From NCBI RefSeq assembly GCF_000620145.1, contig NZ_JHVM01000003.1, positions 124,001-188,000 of the forward strand: a DNA stretch of 64,000 nucleotides. Direction: 5' to 3'. A program made the position numbers and the translations under genes. The stretch comes from Deefgea rivuli DSM 18356. Its GTDB lineage: Bacteria > Pseudomonadota > Gammaproteobacteria > Burkholderiales > Chitinibacteraceae. A model generated the notes under the pieces. The model was given only the letters and a program-made list of their open reading frames with translations. It was not told where the DNA came from and made no database searches. This document shows, in pieces, positions 8,489 to 17,636 of the stretch (position 1 is the stretch's first letter; the number at the start of each line of letters is the position of its first letter).

Positions 8489-10269
8489 TGCCCCCATCAA
8501 CAGAAACCAAGCCTGCTCCGCAATCGCGTAACGATTGGCAAACCATTTCGACTTTATTGCCGTATTTAATGCAGTACAAGTTCAGGGTCGCTGCCGCCTT
8601 AACCTTATTATTTGTCGCCAAATTTGCCAGCGTCGCCGTGCCTTTGGTGCTCAAAGACATTGTCGATCATCTCGGCGCTAAAAATACCGCGCTGCTATTG
8701 CCGCTGTCTCTCATTTTGGCCTATGGCGCATTGCGTTTGTCGACGGCGATTTTGGGCGAGTTGCGCGATGCGGTGTTTGCCAAAGTCACGCAGGGCGCCA
8801 TTCGCAAAGTGGCGCTGCAAGTGTTCGAGCATTTGCATCGCTTATCACTACGTTTTCATTTAGAGCGCCAAACTGGCGGCATGAGCCGCGACATTGATCG
8901 CGGCACCAAAGGGATTGCGTTTTTATTGAACTTTATGCTGTTCAATATTCTGCCCACCTTGGTCGAAATCAGCTTGGTCGCGATTATTTTGCTGAAAAAA
9001 TACGACTGGAAATTCGCCGCTGTGACTTTTGGTACGGTGGGGATTTACATCGCGTTTACGCTGGGGATTACTGAATGGCGCATGCGCTTTCGCCGCGATA
9101 TGAACGAGATGGATTCCAAAGCGAACACCCGTGCGATTGATAGTTTAATCAATTACGAAACGGTCAAATACTTTGGCAACGAGCGCTGGGAAGCAGATCG
9201 CTATGACCGCAGCATGCAAAAATGGGAAGTCGCAGCGGTGAATAATCAAGTTTCGCTGTCGTTTTTGAATGCGGTGCAAGCCAGCATTATCGCCGTCGGC
9301 ATTACGCTCTTGGTCGGCATGGCCGCCGATGGCGTCGTCAAAGGCACGATGACTTTGGGCGATTTGGTGTTGGTAAACGCGTTCTTGCTGCAACTCTACG
9401 GTCCGCTCAATTTTTTGGGTTTTGTGTATCGAGAAATTAAAAACTCGCTGGCCGATATGGAAAAAATGTTTGGTTTGCTCGGCAAAGGCGCAGAAATTCA
9501 AGATGCGCCGAACGCGCAAACCTTGCAAACGACGCAGGCCGCCGTTGAATTTAGCCATATTCAATTTGGTTATGAAGACAATCGGCAAATCTTGCAGGAT
9601 GTGAGCTTTAGCATTCCAGCCGGTAAAACCGTTGCGGTAGTGGGGGCGAGTGGTGCGGGTAAATCGACCTTGTCGCGCTTGCTCTATCGTTTTTACGATG
9701 TTGATAGCGGCAAAATCAGCATTAATGGCACCGATTTGCGCGACTTAAGCCAAGCCAGCCTGCGCGCACACATCGGGATTGTGCCGCAAGATACGGTACT
9801 GTTTAACGACACGATTTATTACAATATCGCCTACGGTCGCCCGACAGCGAGCAAAGAAGAAGTCATCGAAGCGGCCAAATCGGCGCATATTTACGACTTT
9901 ATTTTGGGTTTGCCAGACGGTTTTGAAACGACCGTCGGTGAGCGCGGCTTGAAATTGTCGGGTGGCGAAAAGCAACGCGTCGCGATTGCGCGCACCATCC
10001 TCAAAAATCCACCGATTTTGATTTTCGACGAAGCCACCAGCGCACTCGATTCGCACACCGAAAAAGCGATTCAAGCTGAGCTAAAAGCGATTTCAGCCAA
10101 TCGCACGACCTTGGTCGTGGCGCACCGTTTGTCGACAATTTCGGATGCCGATGAGATTTTGGTGATGCGTGACGGGCAAATCGTTGAACGCGGCAATCAC
10201 CGTAGCCTGTTAGAGCAAAACGGCGTTTACGCGCAAATGTGGGCTTTGCAGCTTAATTCTGAAGAGTAG
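8488..10269 (+). CDS. Atm1/HMT-like ABC exporter (fused permease and ATPase)
   Basis: This 593-residue half-transporter has a six-helix membrane domain (about residues 20-310) followed by an ATPase domain. Visible motifs are Walker A GASGAGKST (about 386-394), signature LSGGEKQRVAIAR (about 490), Walker B ILIFDEATSALD and the H-loop VAHRLST. The membrane domain segments HRLSLRFHLERQTGGMSRDI and NYETVKYFGNERWE are hallmarks of the Atm1/ABCB7 branch, which exports glutathione-linked sulfur or metal compounds from the cytoplasm. It is coupled to apaG, and both have metal-homeostasis associations. The substrate is inferred from the family. Confidence 0.92.
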   Translation: MPPSTETKPAPQSRNDWQTISTLLPYLMQYKFRVAAALTLLFVAKFASVAVPLVLKDIVDHLGAKNTALLLPLSLILAYGALRLSTAILGELRDAVFAKVTQGAIRKVALQVFEHLHRLSLRFHLERQTGGMSRDIDRGTKGIAFLLNFMLFNILPTLVEISLVAIILLKKYDWKFAAVTFGTVGIYIAFTLGITEWRMRFRRDMNEMDSKANTRAIDSLINYETVKYFGNERWEADRYDRSMQKWEVAAVNNQVSLSFLNAVQASIIAVGITLLVGMAADGVVKGTMTLGDLVLVNAFLLQLYGPLNFLGFVYREIKNSLADMEKMFGLLGKGAEIQDAPNAQTLQTTQAAVEFSHIQFGYEDNRQILQDVSFSIPAGKTVAVVGASGAGKSTLSRLLYRFYDVDSGKISINGTDLRDLSQASLRAHIGIVPQDTVLFNDTIYYNIAYGRPTASKEEVIEAAKSAHIYDFILGLPDGFETTVGERGLKLSGGEKQRVAIARTILKNPPILIFDEATSALDSHTEKAIQAELKAISANRTTLVVAHRLSTISDADEILVMRDGQIVERGNHRSLLEQNGVYAQMWALQLNSEE

Positions 10270-10280
10270 TTTGATGATGG

Positions 10281-10325
10281 GTATTGCCATCCAGCCATTG
10301 TATTGTAATGATTAGGTGGCAATAC
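10281..10325. repeat. Palindrome family A, copy 2
   Basis: The arms GTATTGCCA (10281-10289) and TGGCAATAC (10317-10325) pair perfectly, with a core containing GCCATT and AATG. It starts 12 bases after the ABC exporter stop. Confidence 0.7.
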
Positions 10326-10444
10326 TGGTTATCATTGCTGTTCGCGATCAACGTTGGATTGCAGGCTTAGCGCTAGCCCCGCTTGCAGCGTTGAGTCAAA
10401 CACGTAGATTTCACGTTTAAATTACGAGAAATGGAGAATAGATT

Positions 10445-11014
10445 TTGGTAGCTGAATCATTCGCGGTAATTGTTGGTTTACTTGGTCAATACCGATCCGA
10501 GAGGGGAAGCCAAGCCCAACTTGAATTCAATGACTTCATGGAATGGCTTGCGAAAGCGAATCATACGGAAACTAAAGGACTTCTTGAGTTAAACGTAAAT
10601 ACCACAATTTATATTAAGGCTCTTCTTAATCAAGACCATAAACTCTTTAAAGAAAAATTGGATAAAATTGATGCAGCAATAACTGCTTTTGCTAGCACCA
10701 TTGATGGTTTTGATGTATTGGCAAATGCAGTAAATCCAAGTGCTACTCTTTCAGGGCAAGCAGTAAATATACTCGAGCAATTTCAAGCGTCTGGAGCAAC
10801 AAAAGTTCTCGAAGTGAAAAGGACGGGAGGCTCTCAATATCTGTTTATCGAAACTAGCGGAGGACTAGAAATAACCGAGCCAAGGTTTGTGAACGATGAT
10901 CTTAAAATATTGCTTGAATATGGTTTACTTCGCCACGAATACAACTCAAAAGGTGACAACCTCTATATATTTACGCGAGCGGCATCAAATTTAGTTGGCA
11001 ATAACAATTCATAA
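10445..11014 (+). CDS. Conserved hypothetical protein, 189 residues
   Basis: I do not recognise a named family, although proteins of this type occur as stand-alone genes in other proteobacteria. It starts at a TTG with a GGAGA ribosome site about eight bases upstream. There is no signal peptide. The N-terminus (VAESFAVIVGLLGQYRSERG) is amphipathic, the middle is helical (LDKIDAAITAFASTIDGF), and the C-terminus (about 145-185, with FVNDDLKILLEYGLLRHEY) resembles a small winged-helix unit. The gene is visibly richer in A and T than its neighbours, is flanked by palindromes on both sides and is not in an operon. This suggests an acquired cassette. Confidence 0.8.
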   Translation: MVAESFAVIVGLLGQYRSERGSQAQLEFNDFMEWLAKANHTETKGLLELNVNTTIYIKALLNQDHKLFKEKLDKIDAAITAFASTIDGFDVLANAVNPSATLSGQAVNILEQFQASGATKVLEVKRTGGSQYLFIETSGGLEITEPRFVNDDLKILLEYGLLRHEYNSKGDNLYIFTRAASNLVGNNNS

Positions 11015-11044
11015 CATGATCATCACGTATGCCGCAATGATTTC

Positions 11045-11080
11045 GTAGGGCGACAATGAGCGAAGCGAATTGCGCCGCAT
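11045..11080. repeat. GTAGGGCG..AGCGAAGCG..GCGCC type dispersed element
   Basis: The segment starts GTAGGGCGACAATGAGCG and ends AATTGCGCCGCAT, with an imperfect inverted symmetry around AGCGAAGCG. From memory, closely similar short palindromes are scattered in the intergenic DNA of many proteobacteria. Only one copy is seen in this window. Confidence 0.45.
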
Positions 11081-11163
11081 GGTGAAATGCCTTCTGGCGA
11101 TACCGTGCTTGCGCCAATCTGTACTGCGGTGGTTTTTTCGGCTTCATGCAGAAGAATAATTCT

Positions 11164-11220
11164 GCATGGGTATTGGTACGTAGCCATTGTAAATAAATGA
11201 TTACAGGTCAATACCCATGC
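11164..11220. repeat. Palindrome family A, copy 3
   Basis: Perfect 12-bp arms, GCATGGGTATTG and CAATACCCATGC, enclose an inner imperfect stem (GTAGCCATT with AATGATTAC). Confidence 0.8.
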
Positions 11221-11387
11221 TAAATTATCCGTTCTAGTTCACACTAAAATCTTTTATCGACTCTCATTCATTTTCACATTGAATGCCTTCACTACGACAA
11301 TTCTGCTCGTTGCGATATACGGTCAACTCCTAGTGAACAGAGTATTTCTGTTTCAAATCAATGCCTAATTAAATCCCTAATACTTTA

Positions 11388-11402
11388 TGTAAATTTTTTA
11401 CA
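11388..11402. promoter_or_regulatory. TGTAAA-TTT-TTTACA dyad upstream of sdaC
   Basis: A perfect 6-bp inverted repeat with a 3-base spacer lies 87 bases before the sdaC start. The half-sites are those of TyrR boxes, but the spacing (3 instead of 6) is wrong for TyrR, so the binding protein is unknown. Confidence 0.25.
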
Positions 11403-11488
11403 GTAATGTTTATGCGAAGCGCGTGTAATCCATTCACGCACTACTACATATCGCGATCCGGTATGGACACATTTCAAAGGGTGGGAAC

Positions 11489-12724
11489 ATGAAATTAGAT
11501 CGGAAAGATTGGGAGTGGGTTTTAACCTGTTTTGGTACTGCGGTGGGCGCGGGGATTTTGTATTTGCCGATTCGGGCGGGCTTAGGCGGTATTTGGCCGA
11601 TGCTGATTTTAACGGCGATTATTTTCCCCGTGACCTATGTGGCGCATCGCGGGATTACACGTGTGGTGGCGTCTTGCCCTAAGCCAACCGACATCATTGG
11701 CGCGGTTGAGTACGATTTAGGCCGCAATGTGGGCTTTGCCGTATCGATTTTGTATTTCCTCTCGATTGTGACGATCTGCGTCGGCTACGCCACGGGTGTC
11801 ACCAATATCGTCGCGTCTTTCTTGCACAATCAGCTCGGGATTGAAGGCTTTTCTCGCACGTTGCTGACCTTTTTGCTGCTGGTGGGTTTAACCGGTGTGA
11901 TTTTGGCAGGTGAAAAATTCATGGTGCGCGTGACGTCATTAATGACGTTTCCACTGATTATCATGTTGGCAGGTTTGTCGATTTATATGATTCCGCAATG
12001 GAATTTGTCGATTCTAGACGTGCCATTTGAAGCGGGGAGTGTGTTTAAGAATTTATTGCTCTTGTTTCCGATTTTAGTTTTTGCGATGAATTTTTCGCCG
12101 GTTTGCTCAACGTTAGCCTCGTCGTATCGCAGCCAATACAGCGCTGATGAAGCGGTAAAACGCACGGATGGCATTATCAAATGGACCTCACTGATTCTCT
12201 TGGTGTTTGTGATGTTCTTTGTGTTTTCTATGGTGCTGGCGACGTCGCCTGAAGTTTTGGCGGCATCGCAACAGAATAACGTCGATATTTTAACGACGAT
12301 TTCCCTGCTGGTTTCGCAGCCATTTTTGAAATATTTAATCCCAGTTATCGCGTTTTTAGCGATTGCCAGTTCCTACTTTGGCCATTTTGTCGGCACGCGC
12401 GAAGGTTTGGTCGGAATTACCACGCGTGTGATGACTTGGAAAAATCCAAGTGACGAAGCACGACTTGATCTTAAGAAAATCAATCTGATCGTGACGCTGA
12501 TTATGATGGTTGGGCTGTGGTTCCTCGCCGTTTATAACCCGCCGATTCTCAAAATCATTGGTGCTTTGTCTGCTCCCGTGATTGCGATCTACGCCTACTT
12601 GATGCCAGTGATGCTGATGAAACGTATTCCACGCCTGATGATTTATCAATCGCGTACCGCTGGGTTTATTTTCGTCATGGGTATGGTTGGGATTGTTGGC
12701 GACTTTATCGGTAGCTACTTGTAA
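11489..12724 (+). CDS. sdaC: Serine transporter (HAAAP family)
   Basis: This 411-residue inner-membrane protein has about eleven hydrophobic segments and the hydroxy/aromatic amino acid permease opening TCFGTAVGAGILYLPIRAGLGG. The family imports serine with protons. A GGGTGGG ribosome site precedes the ATG. The next gene is L-serine dehydratase, so uptake and deamination are paired as in many gammaproteobacteria. Threonine transport would be the alternative, but the sdaA neighbour favours serine. Confidence 0.92.
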   Translation: MKLDRKDWEWVLTCFGTAVGAGILYLPIRAGLGGIWPMLILTAIIFPVTYVAHRGITRVVASCPKPTDIIGAVEYDLGRNVGFAVSILYFLSIVTICVGYATGVTNIVASFLHNQLGIEGFSRTLLTFLLLVGLTGVILAGEKFMVRVTSLMTFPLIIMLAGLSIYMIPQWNLSILDVPFEAGSVFKNLLLLFPILVFAMNFSPVCSTLASSYRSQYSADEAVKRTDGIIKWTSLILLVFVMFFVFSMVLATSPEVLAASQQNNVDILTTISLLVSQPFLKYLIPVIAFLAIASSYFGHFVGTREGLVGITTRVMTWKNPSDEARLDLKKINLIVTLIMMVGLWFLAVYNPPILKIIGALSAPVIAIYAYLMPVMLMKRIPRLMIYQSRTAGFIFVMGMVGIVGDFIGSYL

Positions 12725-12802
12725 TTTGAAAATTGGGGGCTGGGCAAACCGCCTGGCTCGCCGCGAATACAGTCAGTAGCGATCCTGCTGATGGAGGTGT
12801 GT

Positions 12803-14173
12803 ATGTTAAGTGTTTTTGATTTATTTAAAATTGGAATTGGCCCTTCTAGCTCGCATACCGTGGGGCCGATGGCGGCGGCGAAACGATTTGTCGATCAACT
12901 CTTACTTGCGCATCAATTACAGCAAGTCGCCCGCATCAAGGTTGATTTATACGGTTCGCTGGCACTGACAGGGGAGGGGCATGGCACTGTAGGTGCTACG
13001 CTACTTGGCTTAGAAGGCAATACACCGAGAGGTATTGATCCAGAGATAGTTGGCGTGCGTTTAAATCAATTGCAACAAGCTGATGCACAGTTGAACTTAT
13101 CCGGCACGCACTGCATCGCTTTTAATTTTACCCAAGATTTAAATTTACAAAAGCACATGTTTTTAAAGCAACACCCAAATGGATTGAAATTTCGTGCTTT
13201 TAATGCGGACGGTCAAGTGATCGCCAACGAAGTGTATTTTTCAATTGGTGGCGGATTTGTGGTTAGCGAGGCCGAGTTTGGTCAAATCCGCACAGATGAA
13301 GAGATGGTTCCATTTCCGTTTCGCACTGCCGAAGATTTGCTGTTGCACTGCCGTGCGCAGAAAAAATCAATCGCGCAAATCGTCATGGCGAATGAATTGG
13401 CGACGCAATCCGAAAGCGCCGTACGCGAGCAATTGCTTGAGATCGCCAATGTGATGCAGCAGTGCATACACAATGGCTGTACGCGCGAGGGTGAATTGCC
13501 CGGCGTGTATCACGTAAAACGCCGCGCGCCAGCGATTTTTCGCAAAATGGTCGGCATGCAGTTGACGGGGCGCGCCGATTTTATGTTGTGGCCAATGATT
13601 TATGCGTTTGCTGTGTCGGAAGAGAACGCCAGCGGCGGCCGAATTGTCACCGCGCCAACCAATGGCGCGGCGGGGATTATTCCGGCGGTGTTGCAGTATT
13701 ACCGTAATTTCACGCCGACGGCGAATGATGCCGGTATCGTGGATTTTCTTCTGACTGCTGCCGCGATTGGTATGTTGTACAAAATGAATGCATCGATTTC
13801 TGGTGCCGAAGTGGGCTGTCAGGGTGAAGTGGGCGTCGCCTGTTCGATGGCGGCGGGCGCGTATTGCGCAGTGTTGGGCGGCACTTTAGAGCAAGTCGAA
13901 AATGCGGCAGAAATCGGTATGGAGCATCATTTAGGGCTGACTTGCGATCCGGTCGGCGGCTTGGTGCAAATTCCTTGTGTGGAGCGCAACGGTGTTGCCG
14001 CTGAAAAAGCCATCAAAATCGCGCAACTGGCGCTGATGGAAAATGGCGAGCATAAAGTGAGCTTGGATAAAGTCATCGAAACGATGTACCGCACCGGCAT
14101 GGATATGCACAATATTTACAAAGAAACGTCTTTGGGTGGCTTGGCGCTGACAGTGGGGATTCCGGCTTGTTAG
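12803..14173 (+). CDS. sdaA: L-serine dehydratase (iron-sulfur type)
   Basis: This single-chain 456-residue enzyme deaminates serine to pyruvate and ammonia using a 4Fe-4S cluster. The beta-like N-terminal domain carries the [13 protein letters not shown] motif, and the alpha-like C-terminal domain carries the cysteine-bearing segments [18 protein letters not shown] and [13 protein letters not shown] choose the ATG at 12803 ([11 protein letters not shown]), with GGAGG six bases upstream. The ATG at 12791 would include that site in the coding sequence. It follows sdaC by 78 bases and is probably co-transcribed. Confidence 0.96.
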   Translation: MLSVFDLFKIGIGPSSSHTVGPMAAAKRFVDQLLLAHQLQQVARIKVDLYGSLALTGEGHGTVGATLLGLEGNTPRGIDPEIVGVRLNQLQQADAQLNLSGTHCIAFNFTQDLNLQKHMFLKQHPNGLKFRAFNADGQVIANEVYFSIGGGFVVSEAEFGQIRTDEEMVPFPFRTAEDLLLHCRAQKKSIAQIVMANELATQSESAVREQLLEIANVMQQCIHNGCTREGELPGVYHVKRRAPAIFRKMVGMQLTGRADFMLWPMIYAFAVSEENASGGRIVTAPTNGAAGIIPAVLQYYRNFTPTANDAGIVDFLLTAAAIGMLYKMNASISGAEVGCQGEVGVACSMAAGAYCAVLGGTLEQVENAAEIGMEHHLGLTCDPVGGLVQIPCVERNGVAAEKAIKIAQLALMENGEHKVSLDKVIETMYRTGMDMHNIYKETSLGGLALTVGIPAC

Positions 14174-14207
14174 AATGCCAAAATAAAATGCCCCATAGGA
14201 AGCAATA

Positions 14208-14690
14208 ATGCAAAAAGTTCTCATGGTCTGTACCGGAAATATTTGTCGCAGCCCGACGGCGGATGGCGTGCTGCGACATTTCGTGGCTGAGCAGCGCTTG
14301 GGTGGGCGGATTGAGGTGGATTCAGCGGGTACACAAAGCTATCACATTGGCGAAGCACCGGATCGGCGCTCGCAAAAACACGCTTTACGCCGTGGTTATG
14401 ATTTATCTGCATTGCGGGCGAGGCAAGTCAATGCGCAGGATTACGCCGAGTATGATTTGATTTTGGCGATGGATAAAAGCCATCTTTCCTATCTAAAACA
14501 GCATTGCCCGGCCGAATTTCAGTCCAAAATTCAATTGTTTTTGGTTTTTTCAAGCAAATTTACCGAGCAAGAAGTGCCCGATCCTTACTACGGCGGCGAG
14601 CAGGGATTTGAGCATGTACTTGATTTAATTGAAGATGCTTGCAAAGGCGTTTTGCAAGCGTGTTTACAGCCGAGTTCGCAAGCAAGGTAA
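14208..14690 (+). CDS. Low-molecular-weight protein tyrosine phosphatase
   Basis: This 160-residue phosphatase has the active-site loop VCTGNICRSPTADG (residues 7-20, with nucleophile Cys and phosphate-binding Arg) and the general-acid motif DPYYGG. Family members act on phosphotyrosine, for example on exopolysaccharide kinases, or on small aryl phosphates. No kinase or capsule gene is nearby, so the partner is unknown. It follows sdaA by 34 bases and may be read from the same transcript. Confidence 0.92.
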   Translation: MQKVLMVCTGNICRSPTADGVLRHFVAEQRLGGRIEVDSAGTQSYHIGEAPDRRSQKHALRRGYDLSALRARQVNAQDYAEYDLILAMDKSHLSYLKQHCPAEFQSKIQLFLVFSSKFTEQEVPDPYYGGEQGFEHVLDLIEDACKGVLQACLQPSSQAR

Positions 14691-14699
14691 ATCCCTTAT

Positions 14700-14729
14700 T
14701 TGCACTCAATCGTCAAACAGCGATAAAAT
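14700..14729 (+). promoter_or_regulatory. Predicted promoter of the manganese riboswitch transcript
   Basis: TAAAAT at 14724-14729 is preceded at 18 bases by TTGCAC (14700-14705), a weak -35. The predicted start near 14736 coincides with the left end of the riboswitch. Confidence 0.4.
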
Positions 14730-14736
14730 GCCGCCT

Positions 14737-14935
14737 TACCCTTCGGGGGAGTAGTCGACCGCCTCATTGAATTTATCAATTTGAGCGGGGCTTGCATCAA
14801 CATATTTGCGGTATGCCGCATGGTGCAGGCAGCGAATGTGAGGTTCACATCGCCTGACGAGACCTGAAGCTATTGACCGTGCTCAAGGATGGGCCGCGGC
14901 GATAGCTTCATGTCCTGCCCATCCGGAGCGTTAGT
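14737..14935 (+). ncRNA. yybP-ykoY manganese riboswitch
   Basis: The leader of the Gdt1-type exporter shows the family hallmarks in order: GGGGGAGTAG near the 5' end, GCATCAACATA in the middle, and GCCTGACGAGACC near the end. The yybP-ykoY class binds Mn2+ and turns on efflux genes such as mntP, alx and Gdt1/MneA homologues. Downstream, two stems compete: GAAGCTAT (14866-14873) with ATAGCTTC (14902-14909), and GGATGGGC (14887-14894) with GCCCATCC (14917-14924). They interleave and cannot form together; the second directly abuts the ribosome site GGAG at 14925. No T-run follows, so control is probably translational. Confidence 0.9.
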
Positions 14936-14938
14936 TTG

Positions 14939-15508
14939 ATGTTTGATACCTTTTTAATTTCTACCGGTGTTGTTGCCATTGCTGAAATGGGCGACAAAAC
15001 CCAATTGCTGTCATTGATTCTTGCTGCCCGTTTTCGTCGGCCGATGCCGATTATCGCGGGCATTTTTGTTGCTACCGTCTTGAATCACTTTGCTGCAGCA
15101 TGGATAGGCCAGCAAGTGGCGGGCCTAATTTCGGCAGATGTTTTGCGCTGGGTTGTGGGGATTGGCTTTTTGGCAATCGCCTGTTGGGCCTTGATTCCCG
15201 ATCAAATTTCGGAAGAGGAATCACAAGTCAAACCGTATGGCGCATTCATTGCAACGACAATTGCATTCTTTTTTGCTGAGATTGGTGACAAAACACAAGT
15301 AGCAACCGTTGCGCTCGCGCTAAAGTACAGCCCTTTATGGCAGGTCGTAATGGGAACAACGGTTGGCATGATGCTGGCTAATGTGCCTGCGGTATTTTTA
15401 GGCAATTGGATTTCGGCACGAATGCATTTGCTGCAAATGGTTCGTTTTGTTGCCGCAGGGATTTTTGCATTAATCGGTATTTTGGCTTTGCTGGGTATTG
15501 CGGGCTAA
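14939..15508 (+). CDS. mneA: TMEM165/Gdt1-family manganese exporter
   Basis: This 189-residue membrane protein has two copies of the family motif E-x-G-D-K-T-Q (AEMGDKTQ near residue 17 and AEIGDKTQ near 120), each at the start of a three-helix repeat, giving about six membrane segments. Bacterial homologues export Mn2+ from the cytoplasm. The yybP-ykoY riboswitch directly upstream is strong independent support. The ATG at 14939 has GGAG ten bases upstream; an overlapping TTG at 14936 is the alternative. A terminator follows. Confidence 0.93.
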   Translation: MFDTFLISTGVVAIAEMGDKTQLLSLILAARFRRPMPIIAGIFVATVLNHFAAAWIGQQVAGLISADVLRWVVGIGFLAIACWALIPDQISEEESQVKPYGAFIATTIAFFFAEIGDKTQVATVALALKYSPLWQVVMGTTVGMMLANVPAVFLGNWISARMHLLQMVRFVAAGIFALIGILALLGIAG

Positions 15509-15524
15509 GTTAAAGCTAGGTATT

Positions 15525-15550
15525 AAAAAGCGAGCCACGTGCTCGCTTTT
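15525..15550 (+). terminator. Rho-independent terminator after the manganese exporter
   Basis: The stem GCGAGC (15530-15535) pairs with GCTCGC (15541-15546) around a 5-base loop, with flanking A and T runs. Confidence 0.75.
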
Positions 15551-15560
15551 AAGTAATAAA

Positions 15561-15644
15561 GCAAAATTTTTCTTGCATTGTTGTCTCGCCTTGTCGTACG
15601 TCTGTACTGCCTGCGGCTTCGACGCCTTGCCATAAAACTTTTGC
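15561..15644. repeat. Repeat family B, copy in the exporter-permease gap
   Basis: This 84-base element begins GCAAAATTTTTCTTGCATTG and ends GCCATAAAACTTTTGC, with internal TTGTCTCGCCTTGTCGTACG and CTGTACTGCCTGCGGCTTCG. It is the reverse complement of the copy at 25901-25984, with substitutions. Confidence 0.75.
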
Positions 15645-15693
15645 ACGATAACTTATTTATAACAAATAACAATACACAGCGCGGGGAATAGGT

Positions 15694-16986
15694 ATGTTGG
15701 AGTCATTTTTTAAGCTCAAAGAGCATGGCACAGATGTTAGAACTGAAGTCATTGCTGGATTGACGACGTTTTTAACGATGGCTTATATCGTCTTTGTGAA
15801 TCCATCGATTCTGGCATTAACAGGGATGGATTTTAACGCGGTGTTTGTTGCGACGTGTTTGGCTGCTGCGCTGGGCACTGCGATTATGGCCTTGGTTGCC
15901 AATTATCCCATCGCGCTCGCACCAGGCATGGGCTTAAACGCTTACTTCACTTTCACCGTTGTACAAGGCATGGGCGTGCCGTGGCAAACCGCGCTGGGTG
16001 CTGTGTTTATTTCCGGTATTATTTTCCTCGTTGTGAGTTTGTTTAAAGTGCGTGAAGCGATTGTTAATGCGATCCCTTACTCATTAAAGCTCGCTATTTC
16101 TGCGGGTGTCGGTATGTTTTTGGCGATTATTGCGCTTAAAAATGCTGGCGTGGTTGTGGCGTCTCCAGCGACTTTGGTGACACTGGGCAATATCCATGCG
16201 CCGCAAACCTTATTGGCGATTTTGGGCTTTTTCATGATCGTCGCGATGGAATATCGCAAGATCCATGGCTCTATCATTATTTCTATTCTAACCATTACTT
16301 TACTGTCGATTGCTTTGGGTTTGAGCGAGTTTAAAGGCGTATTTTCAATGCCGCCTTCAATGGCGCCGACCTTTATGCAAATGGATTTAGCTGGGGCTTT
16401 AAACGCTGGCTTGCTTGGTGTGATTTTCGTGTTCTTTTTTGTCGATTTATTTGATACGACGGGCACTTTGATTGGTGTGTCACACCGCGCAGGTTTGCTG
16501 GATAAAGACGGCAAATTGCCTCGTCTGAAAAAAGCGCTGCTGGCGGATTCTGTTGCCATTACCGCAGGCGCCGCAATGGGAACTTCATCGACCACTGCGT
16601 ATATTGAATCTGCTGCAGGCACGGCTGTAGGCGGGCGCACGGGTTTAACGGCTTTGGTGGTGTCGCTGCTATTTTTGGCTGCACTATGGTTCTCACCATT
16701 AGCTGCAACGGTGCCTGCTTATGCAACAGCACCGGCACTGTGCTATGTCGCCGTCTTAATGGCGCGTGGTCTGGCTGAAATCGAATGGGATGATTTAACT
16801 GAGTCTGCTCCCGCTGTAATGACTGCATTTGCAATGCCATTTACGTTCTCGATTGCCGATGGTATCGCTTTTGGTTTTATTAGCTATACCGTAATCAAAC
16901 TCTTGGCTGGACGCTACAAAGATTTGAGCGTGGCCGTGCTAGTGATTACGGCGCTGTGGATTTTTAAATTCGCCTTTTTCCATTAA
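15694..16986 (+). CDS. NCS2-family purine permease (AzgA-like)
   Basis: This 430-residue transporter has about 12-14 hydrophobic segments and AzgA-branch motifs: [21 protein letters not shown] near the start, [30 protein letters not shown] and the later [17 protein letters not shown]. The family imports adenine, guanine or hypoxanthine with protons. The apt and hpt genes follow at once, so imported bases can be converted directly to nucleotides. Which base is preferred cannot be told. Confidence 0.93.
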   Translation: MLESFFKLKEHGTDVRTEVIAGLTTFLTMAYIVFVNPSILALTGMDFNAVFVATCLAAALGTAIMALVANYPIALAPGMGLNAYFTFTVVQGMGVPWQTALGAVFISGIIFLVVSLFKVREAIVNAIPYSLKLAISAGVGMFLAIIALKNAGVVVASPATLVTLGNIHAPQTLLAILGFFMIVAMEYRKIHGSIIISILTITLLSIALGLSEFKGVFSMPPSMAPTFMQMDLAGALNAGLLGVIFVFFFVDLFDTTGTLIGVSHRAGLLDKDGKLPRLKKALLADSVAITAGAAMGTSSTTAYIESAAGTAVGGRTGLTALVVSLLFLAALWFSPLAATVPAYATAPALCYVAVLMARGLAEIEWDDLTESAPAVMTAFAMPFTFSIADGIAFGFISYTVIKLLAGRYKDLSVAVLVITALWIFKFAFFH

Positions 16987-16996
16987 GAGAAAAACA

Positions 16997-17560
16997 ATGA
17001 TCAATCCCAGCTTAGATGAGCCGCCGTATGCCGATTATATTCGCTCACGCATTCGTACCGTACCCAACTGGCCCCAAGCTGGGGTAATGTTTCGCGACAT
17101 TACGCCACTACTGCAAGACAAAAAAACCTTTCGCGTGTTGGTCGATATTTTTGTGCATCGTTATATGGATCAACAGCTCGACGTCGTTGCTGGGGTGGAT
17201 GCGCGTGGGTTTATCTTGGGCGCGGTCGTTGCCTATGAATTGAATTTGGGTTTCGTGCCGATCCGTAAAAAAGGCAAGCTGCCGTTTGATACGATCTCGG
17301 AAGAGTATGAGCTGGAATACGGCTCGGCAACGGTTGAACTCCATGCCGATGCTTGTAAAGCGGGTGACCGCGTCTTGTTGATTGATGATTTGGTTGCAAC
17401 GGGTGGCACGATGATTGCTGCGGCCAATCTGCTAAAACGGATTGGTGCCAATGTGATTGAGGCGGCGGCGATTGTTGATTTGCCTGAACTCGGTGGCTCG
17501 CAGCTAGTGAAGCAACAAGACATTAAGTTATTTACCGTTTGTGATTTTTCTGGGCATTAA
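16997..17560 (+). CDS. apt: Adenine phosphoribosyltransferase
   Basis: This 187-residue enzyme makes AMP from adenine and PRPP. The sequence has the PRPP-binding loop [14 protein letters not shown] and the family segments [16 protein letters not shown] and [17 protein letters not shown]. It starts 11 bases after the NCS2 permease stop, so the two form an operon for adenine salvage. Confidence 0.97.
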   Translation: MINPSLDEPPYADYIRSRIRTVPNWPQAGVMFRDITPLLQDKKTFRVLVDIFVHRYMDQQLDVVAGVDARGFILGAVVAYELNLGFVPIRKKGKLPFDTISEEYELEYGSATVELHADACKAGDRVLLIDDLVATGGTMIAAANLLKRIGANVIEAAAIVDLPELGGSQLVKQQDIKLFTVCDFSGH

Positions 17561-17636
17561 GTAGCTCGTTAGTGCAACTAAATGCATTAATGACCCAGCA
17601 CTGACGAAGTATTGAAATTACTAAAAAGGAATTATC

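Larger units (their letters stand above)
11015..11488. other. Long intergenic region before sdaC (474 bases)
   Basis: No gene is supported here. From left to right it holds a 36-base element of a type common in proteobacterial intergenic DNA (11045-11080), palindrome family A copy 3 (11164-11220), a short AACAGA/TCTGTT hairpin near 11336-11352, and a TGTAAA-N3-TTTACA dyad (11388-11402). The last 90 bases are the probable sdaC leader. Confidence 0.6.
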
